Assembly (NCBI GenBank): GCA_021229015.1
Contig: CM037783.1
Location: forward strand, 22,921,751-22,985,750
DNA from: Solen grandis
Lineage: Eukaryota; Mollusca; Bivalvia; Adapedonta; Solenidae
Direction: 5' to 3'
Length of the DNA: 64,000 bases
Numbering within the stretch: position 1 is the stretch's first letter; each line of letters starts with the position of its first letter. The notes beneath the pieces are model-generated. The model saw only the letters and a program-made list of their open reading frames with translations, was not told the origin of the DNA and did not search any database. Position numbers and translations under genes: made by a program. Positions 1 through 12,502 of this stretch are shown piece after piece.

Positions 1-399
1 TTGAAATCTTTAAATAAAAATGTAACAAGAAAGATTACAAATGTAATAAAAGGGAAAAGTAACTACTGGTTTAATGCTTTTATTATAGATTCACTTAGAA
101 ATTGTTTTTATTTTTGTTTAAAAACAAATTTCCCTCAATTGCTTTCTTGTTTCAAAAATAATGAAGAAAGGGTTTCAAAATTGAAATAGTTCTTGGCGTA
201 ATTTTAATATGTATATATAATATTTCATCACTATTATATAGTAATTTAAAAGATTATGATTACTCAGTTTTTGTTACATGTAAATTCTTTTGTTAATAAA
301 TAATTTGATAACTAATTACGCATATACTTAAACAGATCGTAAAACGTCTATCATTGATCTATAATATACCATATGTATATTCTCCAACTTTGAATCGCT

Positions 400-1860
400 T
401 TAATTGAACTATTCATGCCATTTTTCAGACTTTATTTCATTTTTCTGTCTCTGGCACACTTTGGTTACGTTAATTATCTTCGTTCGGAATATTGTATTTT
501 TCAGTTATATCGATATATTCATTTGTTCGATTGTCATATATGTTATCAATAAATTTGATTCCTTTATCGCACCTAACTTCCATATGATTGTTTTCATGTC
601 TTTTTCCATATTTAAATAACCACAGAGTGGTTTATAATGTCAAATTGGTTATATCAATTTATTTAAACATCTATCAAAAATATTATTTTTACATGCTTGT
701 TTTAAATCTACATCGCTTTCTGTTAATTTATCTGTCAAAAATAACTTCCTACCAATGTTGTCAAAATTTGATGCTTTTTTGTACTTTTCGAGCATTCCAT
801 GTTTTCTGTATTTTTTTTATTCACTAAGCCTTTAATGTATTTAAAAAGATATATAAAAATTATAAACGGTCAATCTCACCCCCCACACATCTCTATAACT
901 GAGATTCATTTATTCACGTTTCATGTGATCAAGCTTGTCGTCCCATAAAAGAAAAATACATCTTTCTGTCAATAATCTCCTTTCGTGAATTAGTAATACC
1001 GTAAAAAGGATATACTTTTTTTTGGTAAAGCAAATATTTTTTTACAGCTTCTTTCCCATAAGTGTAAGTTTTCTATTGTTTTTAAACAGTCTCTAAAGTC
1101 TTCAAGTTTGGGTTTCAAATTGTGTATTATATATATATATTTCTTTTTTTTTTTCGTTAAAGAAATTAATTCCTAATGCTCTTGCTATTTCCAACATCCA
1201 TTCTAACCAGCTCTTAATACTTATTTTTTTTTCAGGTTTAGACCTGATATATTACCAAAAAATTGCGTTATTATTTATATTAATCTCTTGAAATGATATT
1301 TAAGTCAATGATTAAAAATGTTGCATCATCTGCCATCATCATCTTATTTCTCTATCATTTGCTATATAATTTGATAAAATTCCAATACATATTTAAAAGA
1401 TTCAAGAGGACAGCGGACAGCCCTGCCTAACTCCGTTTTTTATTTCAATGCATTCCGCCATGTCCATTTTTTTCAGTATTATACTACTACATGTATTTAT
1501 ACAATTATAGAATATTCTAATAATTTGTTAAGGCTATTTCAAAAAGTGAATTATTAAATGCGTTAAAAAAGTACACCGTGATGTAATGTTTAATCTATAT
1601 GATCAGACCTAAAAAAAATAATAAGCCTGGTTCATTATTTTCGTTTGAAATCTCAAAAATTCAAAGACCAGTCCAACATCTTCCTTTAGTAAGGCCGGTA
1701 TGTATTTAGTATATGAAGTTTTTGTATTGATGGCTTATTAAGTTCTGCTCGTCATAAGGTAATGGGTCCAATTCGTTAAAATGATATTGTCTTTTCTCGT
1801 GTTTGGTAATTAATGAAATAATTTCTTGTTTTTGAAGATCTTTAAAAGTTGCAATATCAT
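400..1860 (-). mobile_element. Decayed L1/Tx1-type LINE reverse transcriptase relic
   Basis: Reading the minus strand from high to low coordinates gives collinear fragments of a non-LTR reverse transcriptase, broken by stops and frameshifts. In order they are: EIISLITKHEK (near 1800-1830), matching the conserved block before RPITLL; TGLTKGR (near 1690); NENNEPGLLFFLGL (1619-1655), where a live copy has PG-LL-D-KAFD; NGVRQGCPLSS (1405-1440), the RT motif; MADDATFLI (near 1308-1335), where YADD is expected; LTLMGKKL (1045-1075), resembling the LxxxGKI block; FLLWDDKLDHMKRE (911-955), resembling the W-K-IKR block; and GIKFIDNIYDN to KYNIPNED (471-565), the C-terminal region. Order and spacing fit the RT and C-terminal half of an L1/Tx1-like ORF2. 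The endonuclease part is not seen. Positions 1-400 may hold more of the degraded 3' end, which I could not align. The clade assignment is inference; the RT identity is firm. Confidence 0.75.
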
Positions 1861-1918
1861 AAGAACAGTAAATAAATAAGAAATAAAAGGGTTTTAAGAT
1901 CATTTGAGAATAAATTAT

Positions 1919-1965
1919 AGACGTAAAATACTGTCGGCGGGACGTTAAACCAAACAAACAAACGC
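1919..1965 (+). mobile_element. SINE 3' tail fragment
   Basis: The stretch contains TACTGTCGGCGGGACGTTAA followed by ACCAAACAAACAAAC. It matches the tail of the fuller SINEs at 58686-59017 and 59236-59465. No tRNA-related head or body is recognisable upstream, so this is a 5'-truncated copy. It abuts the upstream edge of the LINE relic. Confidence 0.55.
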
Positions 1966-4900
1966 ATTCAGTTGCCACTTATTATTCAAATAATATTTCT
2001 TGCACTAAGTATGTACAGTAAAAGGCGATATTTCGAGGATACCGTGAGGTTCGGATAACCTAGCGAGAACATTTTTGTATAACAGTTTCGTGGAAAGTAA
2101 TTTAAACTCGTCCAGAGACCAGAAATGTATCTCGGGTTATGCATGGACTTAAGAATAACAAACGGCCTACGAAGAATCTCCGTTTCACTGTATCATAAAT
2201 TCGTATGAAACAGCTTTAACAACTGCTATATACTTGCAATGTAAACAGCACAGCCGAATCTTATGTACCGTTACCCCCAATTGCGGTACATGGTGATACA
2301 AATGTTTTTTCTGTCTGTCCATCCACAGTCAACGCCTGTCATATCAGTTCAACATAGTTTAAACTTTGTCTTAGATTTCCATTTAATTTCATAAGTATCA
2401 ATCATAGTGAATCGATTCGTCATATTTTTTCCCTCGAGTATTTGCTTGGAACTTTTGATTCATTGCATGAAGATCAGTAAACAAAAGCCACTGAGTACAG
2501 CATACAGAGAGCAAATAGTTTAAGTTAGGTCACTTCAATGTAAATGTCACACGCATAGTTATCATGTGAACAGTTCACAGTTTTTGTCCATCTTAAACAT
2601 GTGCTTCTCCTCTGAAAATTTCTTTAAAATATTACAGTTTTCACTCACAACTGCTGTTTACCACATCTCTAAGTTTCCAAACTTAATGAAACTGTTCCTT
2701 TAAACAAAGTTGATGGCCTCTACCTCATCATCAGAAAAAAGGATTACATAAGATGCAATATTGCTTCGAAATACATACATAGATTCAGAGACATATTTAT
2801 CAGCACCATTCTTTTCCCCTAGGGTTATTTTAAAACTTATTTATATTTCGTCTATTTGGCAATACCTAGACTACGTAACCTCTGAAAGGAAGTGTAATGT
2901 ACAATGACATTAGAATCTAAAATCTGGCCGCTATAAAGGTTGGTTGGATATTTAATTCAGGTGGCCAGCTCAGCTGATTCAATATGAGAACAACAATGGT
3001 CGTGAACATATAGCATAAGCAGGTTGGACGAACCGCTTACAGTTACTGTTCTCAATATTTATTAATTTTATTGCTTCCCAAACTGTATTCTGCAGCTATG
3101 AGACGCACTTGATAAAGATTGAACGTGTTTATTGGATGTTTATCAAGGTTTCTCAAGTACACCAGCCCGAGAAGGAAGTGAAGTAATTACAATGTCATGC
3201 AACCTCTTATATAATAATAAAACACCCAGAATTCTGATCTGAAAGAAAAGCGCTAACCATATGCGATCAAAACATTTCTTTCCAGATCATTTGTTTAATT
3301 TGCTGTTGTTTCTTTTTTCAATACTTATACATACTTATACATACAGTGTTGCTGTTAGTTCGCGTAATTCTGTACAACACACTAAATGTTAAAAAACTGA
3401 AACGTTTGTGTTCGAGATCAATATTTATTCATGGTTGATTTCGAATACATTTTCTCAACTATCTTCTTTTGCTCCATTGACCATTGCTGTTTTGATGCGA
3501 TTGAGTGTTCAATTATTGTTCTTGAATTCATTGCGATCGGTTGAAATGATCTGTCTTGGCTGTGATGGAAACATCTTGGTGCACGACAAAGTGAACAAAA
3601 ACATGCAAAGATAATTCTGAGATAAGATATGATAAACTGGGCCCAATTCGACACAGCCGTAAAGTTTGAGATCTCATTTTTAACGCAACACGTACAGTCA
3701 AATAGTCACATATTTCATGGACCCTGTGAAGTTTGTAAACACGTTCCTCACATGCAAAACGAACATTTCTACACTTCTATACATGAATCACATATCTAGC
3801 TATGCATTCCGGTATATATATATATATATTTCATTAGAACTGACACACCCTATAGAATTCACTTTAAATGTAGTTCCCCTGGCTGTATTTCTTGACAGTC
3901 TCGTTTTCTAGTCCTCTTTCCAACTCCCCTCCCCCACCCCCTAACTCGGGTATGCAAATTGCGTCATGTCCGAATGGAAGCGGATAGAAGATGGATTGTT
4001 GGTTCGTTCGTAAGATTAAGCCTTACTAGAAACCCGCGAACAAAATCTATACGTGTATAGCAAACATTCATCTCTACAACAGATACCAAATGTTCTTCTC
4101 TAGGGCCTAAAATACATAATTACTGACATATTCTCATCCCGCATAAAACTAACCAATGGAAGAAAGTGTTGAATGAATGGTTGGTGGTGATGTACATTGA
4201 CTTAGTTTACAGAAAACGTTAAGCTAAATAAATGAAAAATATTCGTTGGCTTAACATCAAAGTCATTTACTCAATCAGCTTTTATTATTAATACATCTTA
4301 TATCACTTGCTCTTTTTATTTTTCATTAAAAAAAACCATTCCCCCTAGTTTGAAAACGTTTTGAAGAATGCAATATCAATTATAGGTAACGAATGCAGTA
4401 AAAACCTAAGGATGCGAACAACATTACTATAGTAAGTGAAATTTCTACATGTACCAAAGAGAGTGAGAGACCCCAATTACGGAGAAAGGTTCCAAGCTCA
4501 CGGCCGCCGGACTTGTTCTTCCAGCCTGACTTCTGAAAGTTGATAATAAGCTGCATAACCTATTTCCTTAATGGCTTTTACTTATTCATTCTTAAGCTAG
4601 AGAGTAAACTATGTCACTTCTTTATGGCAAGACCTCTCGTCGTTGACCGTATATCCAAAATGCCTACTACATAACGTCACGAGACTTGCTACGACCGAGA
4701 AACACCATGTTAATTTTGTTATCATATTAGTAAATTGCTTATTTATGTAAACACATTTCAAAAAATAAGAAATGTAATCGATATTTTCCCCAAATTTTTC
4801 TTCCTAGACTTATATTCAACTTAATGAGCGTGTGCATATTACGAATGCCCAAAATGCAAGTAGCTATTTTAATATGAATGAAATGTTTTGCCAAATGAAA

Positions 4901-6989
4901 ACCCCACGATATATACGGCGGTGATGATGGAATATATGACGTAGGTTCTGTTGATGGGTGCAATATTGAGTACCGAGAAAAAAGAAAAAAAAAATAGTTT
5001 AAAAAGTAACACATTAATATAAGCATTCTACCGTAAACTACCGATTATGAAGTTTTGCAGCTAAGTCAGACATATTTTACATGGATTTTAGAGATCCATA
5101 TTACCAAGTTTAAACCGTGATATATTCATCCATTGCCTTATTATCTCACTGTAGCAAAACCAATCAATAAAGTAGTTTATATGTGTTTCAATATTTCTAT
5201 ATACACAAACATACATTACGAAGAAAAATTGCAATACAGTCCGCTACAACTTGTTCTTATTCAGGTATGCAATTCCTTGGCATATCTTAACGCATTGTAA
5301 TAATATGATATAGAGTTGAATATCTTAATATTTTGATGAAAATTAGGCGATCTTCACGTATGATAATACTTTAATTTTTAATGAAATCCAGACCGAAGAA
5401 CTTATTTATTGCTGAAGACGGTTATCAGTCTAAACTCAGATACAATTCTTTTACGGATATAAAACTGTTTTTGCTCACGTCAATAAAATACATGTCTGGG
5501 AAATCACCAGGTAATATATTAGCAAGACGATCCGGAGCATTTGTCTGCCGATAGAACATAGGGTCTTATATAGATGCAGGTTTACATGCTATTTACGTTT
5601 TACTTAACAATTTTAGGCTAAATGTCATATACAGGCCACTGACCACTGTCATCGTCAGCAATAACAGTTTATGACGGCTTCTTTAGTCTCAGTATCATAA
5701 ATTTTATTATCATAATTATAAAATTCTGAGAACCCATGAACACTGATATAAATTCAACCAATATTCCTTTCATTCTGTCATGAACAATTCTATATAAATG
5801 CATATTTCTATAATTTTCTGTCCAAGTCAAATTTACCGTTATCTTATGTGTGATTAAACATAGGACATTTGAGTAGCATTCAATCTTCAAAGTAATATAT
5901 AGAGGATAATTGTTTGTTTTGGTGCAAGATCGAATAATAATTTCACTGAGTGAAAATGTATCTTTTTTATGGTCACGAATGAAATTATACATCGATCTTT
6001 TACCAAAACAAACATTTTTTTTTCTTTTTACTTAATGCTTTTAAAGCCAGAAATTAGCTGTGTTATTCATAAAAGACGTAAAATTGGCGGGATTACCTCG
6101 CGTGCGTGACGTTATTTATGGCGTCATTTCTTGCGTAAAACCCAGCATTATTGACGCTCCGATCAGTTTATAACGTAGGGTCAGGTTCAAGTTTCTGAAA
6201 ATTTTACTGTTGTTTTGATAATTTCACTGTTCAAAACAGTGAATTATCAGGATATAATCCACTGTTATTTCTTGGTAATACATTGAAAAGCATTAAATAT
6301 AACGTGTTCATTTTGACGCTAAATTGATGGGACTTTAATTTGCCAAAGATGAAGCTGCATGATGGATTTACTGAAATATCTTTACTAACATTTCAAAAAT
6401 AATTTTATCAAAGCGTTAAGTGGCTTTCTTAAACTAAGCCGAATAAACCGTTGGACTTTTTTCTACAAAAATGTTGTACCAATGTGTATATTTTTGATAA
6501 ATTCGAGTGTAACTTTCAAAGGTGATGATACGTTTCACATGTTGTTCTGATAAATTAAAAGGTTAAAGTGCAAGTACAAACACTGTATCATTATGCCAAA
6601 TTGTTTCTGATATGACGCTGCTATCATTTGTTCCATTACAATTTCCAGACTTGTTATCTAACAAATGGTTACAACAAAACATTTATCGTAATGAAACACT
6701 GCATTCAATCACCATACAGAAAGAAATGTTTGTTGGCATTGTTGACATTCAGTTACATAAATCAGTTCCTTTCATAATATGTCAGAAGACAATAATTACC
6801 ATTTGTTGCAATAAATATTATATGATGTCCGTGTCACATCAAATAATTAACAGAGAGGCACTAAATCTCTCAGATTGCTTTCTGATAGTGATAACTTACA
6901 ATAAGATCATACATGATTGGCTAAATAATTAGTTATTTATTATTTTTACAGATCTTAAAAGGGTCGCCAATGCTTTTTGGTGAATCTGA
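1966..6989. other. AT-rich intergenic or intronic DNA, no gene seen
   Basis: I find no supported gene, RNA gene or clear mobile element. Open frames are short (under about 110 codons), show no recognisable motif and look like chance. A (TA)n run lies near 3812-3828. An octamer-type ATGCAAAT next to TGCGTCATG lies near 3952-3968. A locally GC-richer patch at 6080-6190 has a GGCGGGA (E2F-like) motif and several CGTCA/TGACG motifs. None of this is enough to call a promoter. Confidence 0.5.
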
Positions 6990-7135
6990 ATATGGTGCCG
7001 TTATCTAGTGATTGTCCTGTACCAGACTGTTGATCCAAAGGCAGTGGGCTCGAACCCTATGTTTCATAATATTCCCATAACAAAGTTCTGGTTCAGTCCA
7101 GACACTTTCGATGGGAATTAGTATAAGTAAAGTAT
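6990..7135 (+). mobile_element. Probable tRNA-derived SINE, degenerate
   Basis: A box-B-like GGGCTCGAACCC at about 7047-7058 lies about 45 bases after a degenerate box-A-like TTATCTAGTGATTG. The downstream body includes TCGATGGGAATTAGTATAAG. That phrase resembles TCGATAGGGATAAGCATAAG in the SINE at 9204-9411, so both probably belong to one family. It is degenerate and the ends are approximate. Confidence 0.4.
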
Positions 7136-9191
7136 AAAAATTCAAATTCTAAATTACGCCCAAAGAATAAAACGTTAAAGCTTATCTACTATTGTTTTCA
7201 CGTCGATATGAGAAAATTCTTTGTTGAACTATTCATACCCCAACTCGATGTAACGTCATGATATTCTTATTAAATTAATGACTGTCTTAAAAAACGCATG
7301 TATCTTCAATATCTTCAAGTTGCTTACGAAAATCCCATCAAATTATTCACTTTAAAATATCTAGTCATTGAAAATGAATTACTATTGGAGCATTTACATT
7401 AAACATTTTCTCGGTTTTGGGTTATAGGTGAAGAAGATGACAAAGGATGATTCTTATTATTCAGATTTACATCATTTAGAAGCACTCCCACTGGCTGCGA
7501 TTTATTGATATTATACCTCAAATGTAACACCAGTTCTTGAAATTGTATAATAGTCGCCCAGTCGCTGGAGAAACGAAGGATATTGAGAGAAAAGAAGTGA
7601 GGCAACTATCTACCAATTTCAAAGGGAATGAATATGAAAACGATTTTTAAGTAGAAATTAAGTAGATCTATGGTAGTCATATAATCTGATATTGGATCTA
7701 TATTCCTATTTCATAAGACATAAGTCTCATTCGTGTTTTGAGTTCCAAGTTTGATTTCAACTTTATGCTGGCTTTGAATGATGTCCTGTTTATCAGCTGC
7801 ATAATGAGACGAGGCCATGCCCCTCATGAATTATATAGAGTCTGTGGTGCCCATGTATAGTTTTTCTGACTTTAATAGTCATTTAAAAATGAACATATTT
7901 GCTGGACAATTTAATATACTAGTTCATGTTGGCTCTAAACTACAAGTGTAACATATTTCGGATAGTATCGCCCGCTTTATTTTGCTCACGGGGCAGGGTA
8001 AGAAAAGTTTACCCGGGAAACATCACCTGTCTTGCCTGGGTTTTGACAAGTTATCACTTGGGTTATCCCGAGTTGATCCGAGTGTAATTTCCGAACGCGT
8101 TCAGATTATATGACTAACATAGATCTACTTACTTTAATCAGGCTACACAAACAAAGTATTTTATTACTCACGCCTACTTAAATATTGTTTTCATATTCAA
8201 CCCCTTTGAAATTGGTGAAAAGTTGAGGACTCGTCCGCCATCGTTTATCATGTTTCAAGTGCTTTGCCTTTTTATCGCGTAAGGCCTAAGACCTAAGGAC
8301 TAAGTTATAAGACATAGCTTATAACGTATAATACCTGACTCAGAGCACAAAACGCCTAAACAATGACCCTAATAGGCTTCCGTAGATTAGGCTTCAATTT
8401 ACTCGACAAAGTAATGTTTAAAAGATAGAAAACCAAGCAGGTTGCTTAAATAATTAAGAAAATCATGTTTGTGCATCTCCGTTTATGATTCAAACCAAAT
8501 AGTAGCAACAGGGCATTTCTGAATATTGTTCAGTTTACGTAGGCTGTCATATAATCGCAAATCGATCGCAGTTTGAAAACAGTTAAATCGTGGAGAAACG
8601 TAGAAACACCTTTTTAAAAGCAAATCGCACGTACATGTTAATATCGTGAGGTAAACGTAAGTATGACTACACTAAGGTTATTTTAACATTTAATGACAAT
8701 TTTTAAGTATGTTGAGCAATCTTTCTACAAAATGTAAAGCTTGCTGCACTTTGTTCTCGGCACTACTGGATTTTGTTTGCGGTATGATCGTCAGGAGAAA
8801 ACTGCATAAAGAATCGTAGCCAGCAGAATCTGAAATAAAACAAAAATATAATTAAGATTTGCAATATTTCACCGAGTACATACTTTTTTGTTATTATTAT
8901 GTTTCGTGAATAGGGGTTCAGACAAATACAATGGTGTTGCTTTTTGTTAATATCCTTCACATCACCTTTATTATGTAATTCGACTATTTTATAGCCAATA
9001 TAAAACGGACATGATTTGTTACAGTAAAATAATGGTCATAAATATAATCTAAACTTATTCCGATAAAAACAGCGTAACTTATATAAAAGTACGCGTATCT
9101 TTTTCGCATTGTATTAGACTCAAGGGAATCATGTTGCTTGAAATAACCCCAGTAAGTATTTAAAAAAAAACCAAAAAAACAACATTTTATC
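7136..9191. other. AT-rich DNA, no gene seen
   Basis: No coding region or RNA gene can be supported. Small oddities are an imperfect inverted repeat ACTTGGG/CCCGAGT near 8055-8075 and a short CCTAAG-rich stretch near 8281-8302 that is too brief and irregular to be an internal telomeric repeat. Confidence 0.45.
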
Positions 9192-9423
9192 AAACTATTT
9201 ATTATAATTTATTATGAGTGCGCCGTGGTCCAGTGGTAACATATCCGATTACGGATCCGAAGGTTGTGGGTTCGAACCGCGTTGGAGGCAAGAATTCTTT
9301 GCGACCTTCCCAGGCGCAAAATACTGTACCAACCAAGGAACCGTCGATAGGGATAAGCATAAGTTGCAAGAACCTGTTTCCCAATCGACGTAAAATAAAT
9401 AAGTTAAAATTAAACTATTTATT
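9192..9423 (+). mobile_element. tRNA-derived SINE with target-site duplication
   Basis: The head carries a box A (TGGTCCAGTGGTAA, near 9226) and a box B (GGGTTCGAACC, near 9267) at tRNA-like spacing. An unrelated body ending in AT-rich sequence follows. The 12-mer AAACTATTTATT occurs at 9192-9203 and again at 9412-9423, as expected for a target-site duplication from LINE-mediated insertion. The anticodon stem does not fold cleanly, so this is a SINE and not a working tRNA gene. Short open frames across it on both strands are not coding. Confidence 0.7.
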
Positions 9424-10629
9424 GTGGAATGATATAAGCTTAAACTGACGTTTTTGTCGGTTATATTAACATCATTTTCTTTAATGTCATTATGACATTA
9501 ACAATTACAAATAATTTTATCTATGAACAGTTAACTCAAATAAGGCTAGTACGATGATATTTTAACCTTTATTGATTTACTAAAGTAACGCAGATGGGTT
9601 GACGGTCTGAATGGATGGATCGAAACAGATAGTATGTTTGTATTTGTGATTTTAGTGAATACTCGTTTACTGTTTCATTGAAACACACGTATCGCATGTG
9701 TATATAAAAGAGAATGGTTTCTTCACTTTTTTCCCTATCTAAATGAAATACTTGAATGTCATTTTTTACCAAAATTACTTGAATTATTATTATTTAAAAT
9801 TCGGTTATTGGGGGGAAGTATTAAGAAAATGCAGTAAGTGAACGCATCAAAATTTCAAATAAAGTTTATGAAATTTGAAAATATCGCTTACTTAAATATG
9901 CTGTGTCCGGAGGAGTTGACATAGTTTTTATTAATACGCTATAATGTAGACCTTTGCATTTTTACATAATGGTGTTTAGATATAGATCGTTTGGTCGTGC
10001 TGTCTTTGCGAAACGGATTGCATTGCTCATGAATGTATCAGAATTAATCTCTTCAATTAAAGAAACAATATACTTTAATATATATGCATGGAACTCCTTG
10101 AAGATGCCACACTCCTATTCGGATTATTTACATACAGATGCTATCAGACCTTTTGTAGATGCAGATTTATGCATTGCAAATGAAATATTGCTACACTTGG
10201 CCAATAATCGTTTAGAGGCAAAACCATAAAACTCAATTACGTGTAACCACAGCGTGAATTCATAATTGACTGTAGTTCGAAACGTTCTGGGATATTGTCC
10301 ACCTACACGGATTTGTGTCGAATCAGTTTCCTTTTCCCGAAACGTATTGTTCATAGTGTTATCAATTCTAGTCAAATCCATCATAGGGAAATTGAAACAA
10401 AGATAATGCTGTAGCCAACTAACTTCCGTGTTTGAAATATAAAACATACTGTACGTTATGGCAAATATGTATGATTAAATCGGAAAATCGATAATTGCTA
10501 TCCTTTATGATTGAACGATATTAGTAATTTACATTTTGAGAAAACCCGTGAATCAAAGCACCAGCAAGTCTTTCAGGAATAAAGACTACATTATATTCAA
10601 TGCACTTTCCTTAAAAAATCACTTTCAAC
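9424..10629. other. AT-rich DNA, no supported gene
   Basis: A 91-codon open frame on the plus strand (9954-10229) overlaps a 107-codon frame on the minus strand (10124-10447). Neither shows a recognisable domain, signal peptide or convincing composition, and I see no splice or promoter context that favours either. Confidence 0.4.
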
Positions 10630-10768
10630 ATGTCACAGGGTGAGAAAAATATGCAGCCTGACCGGGACTCGAACCCGGGGCCTTTCGCTTACAGGCTCTA
10701 ACTACTGAGCTACCCGGCCGCTTACATATATGATTCTCCCCTATTGTGAGTTATCGGTACAGTGACAT
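10630..10768 (-). mobile_element. TIR-bounded element with tRNA-like core, copy 1
   Basis: The element begins ATGTCACAG and ends CAGTGACAT, an inverted pair with one mismatch. It encloses a tRNA-like sequence on the minus strand. A second copy follows 258 bp downstream (10888-11031) and a third, decayed copy lies at 63795-63924 in the other orientation. Copies share the flanks between TIR and tRNA (GGGTGAGAAAAATATGCAGCC and GTGAGTTATCGGTAC), which supports a mobile unit rather than plain tRNA genes. Confidence 0.6.
10655..10719 (-). pseudogene. tRNA-like pseudogene with damaged anticodon arm
   Basis: Box A (TAGCTCAGTAG type) and an intact T arm (CCGGG-TTCGAGT-CCCGG) are present. Compared with the copy at 10913-10984, about seven bases of the anticodon stem and D-arm side are missing, so a normal cloverleaf cannot form. 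Confidence 0.6.
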
Positions 10769-10887
10769 TACCTCCCTCCATTTTAGATTCCGTCCCTGAA
10801 TTCTAGGAGTTACAGGGAAAATATAACTATGTGCAGGTGTCTTAGACATACCAAGCACCGATGCCACAGTCCCACGTTGGGCGCGAA

Positions 10888-11031
10888 ATGTCACAGGGTG
10901 AGAAAAATATGCAGCCTGACCGGGACTCGAACCCGGGGCCTTTCGCTTACAGGGCGAATGCTCTACCGACTGAGCTACCCGGCCGCTTACATATGGTTCT
11001 CCCCCAAAGTGAGTTATCGGTACTGTGACAT
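10888..11031 (-). mobile_element. TIR-bounded element with tRNA-like core, copy 2
   Basis: The termini ATGTCACAG (10888-10896) and CTGTGACAT (11023-11031) form a perfect 9-bp inverted repeat around a near-complete tRNA fold. The copy is in direct tandem with copy 1, with 119 bp between them. No clear target-site duplication was found. Confidence 0.6.
10913..10984 (-). tRNA. tRNA-Thr(TGT)-like sequence inside a TIR element
   Basis: The minus strand folds as a 72-nt tRNA: acceptor GGCCGGG pairing with TCAGGCT (one G-A mismatch and terminal G-T pairs), D arm GCTC/GAGC, anticodon stem TTCGC/GCGAA with loop CCTGTAA (anticodon TGT, threonine) and T arm CCGGG/CCCGG with loop TTCGAGT. Position 33 is C instead of the near-universal T, and the acceptor has a mismatch. 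This favours a tRNA-derived mobile sequence over a functional gene, although boxes A and B look competent for RNA polymerase III. Confidence 0.5.
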
Positions 11032-11287
11032 AATCGAAACTTACTACTAAAAACTACTAACCTACTAAAAACTAGGGGTATAACTCTACCAATTGTGGTG
11101 GAGCATGCAAAGCAAAGGCCGTGAGATGAATGATGATTATGAATGATTAATATGATTGATATATGAATGAATATGATTATACTAAACGAGACTAAATATA
11201 TTTAACTATTAAGGAGGGAATAGTTCATTGATACAATATTACTGATACAAACAATCAACATGGACATGGACATAATAATTACAAGAG
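11032..11287. repeat. Low-complexity AT-rich stretch before the gap
   Basis: The stretch holds short irregular repeats of ACTACTAAAA (11040-11075) and GAATGAT/ATATGATT (about 11125-11190). No gene is seen. It ends at the assembly gap. Confidence 0.45.
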
Positions 11288-11387
11288 NNNNNNNNNNNNN
11301 NNNNNNNNNNNNNNNNNNNNNNNNNNNNNNNNNNNNNNNNNNNNNNNNNNNNNNNNNNNNNNNNNNNNNNNNNNNNNNNNNNNNNNN
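11288..11387. other. Assembly gap (100 N)
   Basis: There are exactly 100 N, a common placeholder for a gap of unknown length. The sequence after the gap starts in the middle of a type A repeat unit, so the left boundary of the array is missing here. Confidence 0.95.
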
Positions 11388-12502
11388 ATGAAAATTTCAG
11401 AATTATGACAGTAAGGGATGCGCTTTTGAACAAAAGCATCTTCAGCACCCTATGACGTCACATGACGTCACAGCTAAAAACTAGTGAAAAATGGTGTTTC
11501 GCGCTCTACAGCCGTCATTTATAGTCGGATTTCTTCAAATTTTCACAGATGGTACATCTCGAAACTAAGGTGTGCATATCCTGTCAGCTAACTGAAATTC
11601 CGAAAGACCGAAGTTCTGTGGCTGAAATAAGATTCGAACATAGGACCGAAAATTTCATTTTAGGATTAAAGAGCTTCAGGATGAGATAGAAAGTTGAAAC
11701 TTACACAGTTTGCAGTTCTGCAGAATTTCTACAAATATTTTGAGTCGTGACGTCATATGACGTCATGTGACGTCATAGGCATACTTCTTAATTTTCATTT
11801 TAGGGTAATGATTCGACATGATGCCTGTTGTTCAGAATAATGAAAATTTCAGAGTTATGACAGTTATGTATGCGCTTTTGAATAAAAGCATCTACAGCAC
11901 CCTATGTCGTTATGTGACGTCACAGTTTAAAATAGTGAAAAATGGTGTTCACGCTCTACAGCTGCCATTTATGCCGGATTTATTCAAATTTTCACAGATG
12001 GTATATCTTGAAACTAAGGTGTGCATATCCTGTCAGTTAACAGGAATTTCGAAAGACCGAAGTTCTGTGGCTGAAATAAGATTCGAACATAGGACCGAAA
12101 ATTTCATTTTAGGATTAAAGAGCTTCAGGATGAGATAGAAAGTTGAAACTTACACAGTTTGCAGTTCTGCAGAATTTCTACATATATTTTGAGTCGTGAC
12201 GTCTATGACGTCATAAGCATAACTTCTTAATTTTCATTTTAAGGCAATGATTTTGACATGATGCTAGTTGTTCAGAATAATGAAAATTTCAGAGTTACGA
12301 CAGTAGAGTATGCGCTTCAGAACAAAAGAATTTTCAGCACCCTATGACGTCATGTGACGTCAAAGCTAAAAGAAGTCCATACGAAAAAAAAAAAAAGTAA
12401 AGGTTAGAGAATTTAATATATATTCTTTCTCACGGAATTAATCTTAATATTTTTCAATTTTAGCAGAAAGTCCTATCATTCGTATCAACGAATGAAATCT
12501 AG
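11388..12502 (+). mobile_element. Element E1, type A units, 5' end lost in gap
   Basis: Two full type A units (TGACGTCA doublets near 11454 and 11911) and a partial third (near 12346) are followed by an A-rich tail with AGAGAATTTAATATA. The 3' terminus has GCAGAAAGTCCT at 12463, hairpin arms TTCGT/ACGAA and CTAG at 12499-12502. The 5' part is in the gap. Confidence 0.75.

Noticed and set aside
8281..8302. Interstitial telomeric repeat (CCTAAG-like)
   Set aside because: Only about three irregular hexamer-like phrases, none matching TTAGGG/CCCTAA in tandem.
9954..10229. 91-codon frame as a host gene
   Set aside because: No recognisable domain, overlaps an opposite-strand frame of similar length, and its length is within chance for a scan of this size.
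10829..11050. Plus-strand frame containing TGTRTRGLSLTGR
   Set aside because: This is the antisense translation of the tRNA-like sequence at 10913-10984, a classic spurious frame.
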